Source: Erysipelotrichaceae bacterium (GTDB lineage: Bacteria; Bacillota_I; Bacilli_A; RFN20; CAG-826). From it: a stretch of DNA of 6,603 nt. This document shows positions 6,198 through 6,603 of this stretch, piece after piece; position 1 is the first letter of the stretch; each line of letters starts with the position of its first letter. A program made the translations under genes and the position numbers. The stretch covers positions 1 through 6,603 of the forward strand of contig JAISVG010000069.1 in NCBI GenBank assembly GCA_031271635.1, in the 5' to 3' direction. Under the pieces are notes generated by a model. The model did not search any database. It was given only the letters and a program-made list of their open reading frames with translations, and was not told the DNA's origin.

Positions 6198-6603
6198 TTA
6201 ATCCTGAAAGAACAAGATTGTCTTGTCATATAAATCACCACTATTGTTTGTTAAATTCTTCGGAAGTTTTAACTGTTTAGGAAGTCCAAAAATATTAAAG
6301 AAAGTTCGTGGTGCATAATACTGCCCGTGCTGATGTCGAGCTGAAATGGCCCGAATCGCACCAAGTGTTGCTTTATCAGCCGTATGAAACACCAGAATCA
6401 TGAACAAATGTCCTAGTCTCTTAAAAAACATTGAAAACGAAGAATCTTGACCAGAAATAATATTAGTGTTCGTAATTCCTGGGTGGAATAAGGCGACGTT
6501 AAAACGTCGTTCGTTAATTAAATGACAAGCATACGCCATGATGGCAGCTTTTGAAAGACGATATTTATGATTTTTTGATAGTGGCGATTCATGAAATGAT
6601 TTT
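6198..6603 (-). CDS. Short-chain dehydrogenase/reductase, C-terminal part (N-terminal part outside window)
   Basis: This is the C-terminal end of an NAD(P)-dependent short-chain dehydrogenase/reductase. The frame is open to the window edge. The catalytic YxxxK appears as YRLSK (in HKYRLSKAAIMA), followed by the typical downstream block NVALFHPGITNTNI, i.e. the 'hPGxxxT' segment of the cofactor site. The Rossmann fold and catalytic serine lie outside. The tail after this block (SFSMFFKRLGHLFM, then DKATLGAIRAISA and GQYYAPRTFFNIFG) resembles the retinol-dehydrogenase/WW-domain-oxidoreductase-like branch of the family, but the substrate cannot be told. The ATG at 6539 lies six codons after the catalytic tyrosine and is not the start. 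It ends 38 bases before the glycosyltransferase gene on the same strand and is probably the upstream member of the same transcript. Confidence 0.88.
   Translation of the reverse strand, partial: KSFHESPLSKNHKYRLSKAAIMAYACHLINERRFNVALFHPGITNTNIISGQDSSFSMFFKRLGHLFMILVFHTADKATLGAIRAISARHQHGQYYAPRTFFNIFGLPKQLKLPKNLTNNSGDLYDKTILFFQD

Noticed and set aside
6198..6539. A separate 113-residue protein starting at 6539
   Set aside because: The frame stays open to the window edge and the SDR catalytic YxxxK lies upstream of this ATG, so it is the inner part of a truncated SDR gene.

Overview
The window is AT-rich with short intergenic gaps. TGG encodes tryptophan, and TAA, TAG and TGA all act as stops. 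The gene set (RecX with a long N-terminal region, YhaM, a CxxC-type HIT protein, a GT4 diacylglycerol-glucosyltransferase-like enzyme and a Gram-positive style RHS/YD-repeat protein) points to a low-GC Firmicute. This could be Bacilli, Erysipelotrichia or a TGA=stop relative of the Mollicutes. I cannot name the genus from the sequence.

Positions 1-1637 (+ strand) are an accessory, probably antagonistic region. It opens inside the end of an RHS/YD-repeat protein: the last ~60 residues of the core up to DPDG, then a ~200-residue glycine-rich hydrophobic C-terminal domain. A two-helix membrane protein starts 10 bases after the RHS stop, in the position where immunity genes of RHS/WapA-type toxins sit. 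After it come a short YD-repeat-like scrap and a 60-residue two-helix membrane peptide with a strong ribosome-binding site. This resembles a toxin/immunity locus with a worn second module. The effector and immunity roles are inferred from position and composition.

Positions 1638-2116 contain no intact gene. Open stretches on both strands hint at decayed genes, and this marks the border of the accessory region.

Positions 2117-6603 are housekeeping. surE (-) and a HIT-family gene (+) diverge from a 45-base spacer. The HIT gene converges on a tightly packed minus-strand cluster transcribed in the order SDR oxidoreductase (cut by the window edge), GT4 glycosyltransferase, recX, yhaM. The last three genes overlap by 29 and 14 bases, so they are probably one transcript with translational coupling. 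It would tie membrane glycolipid synthesis to RecA control and RNA 3'-end processing.

No tRNA, rRNA, CRISPR array, intact insertion sequence or convincing intrinsic terminator was seen. The part most likely to hold something undescribed is the RHS tail with its two small membrane proteins.
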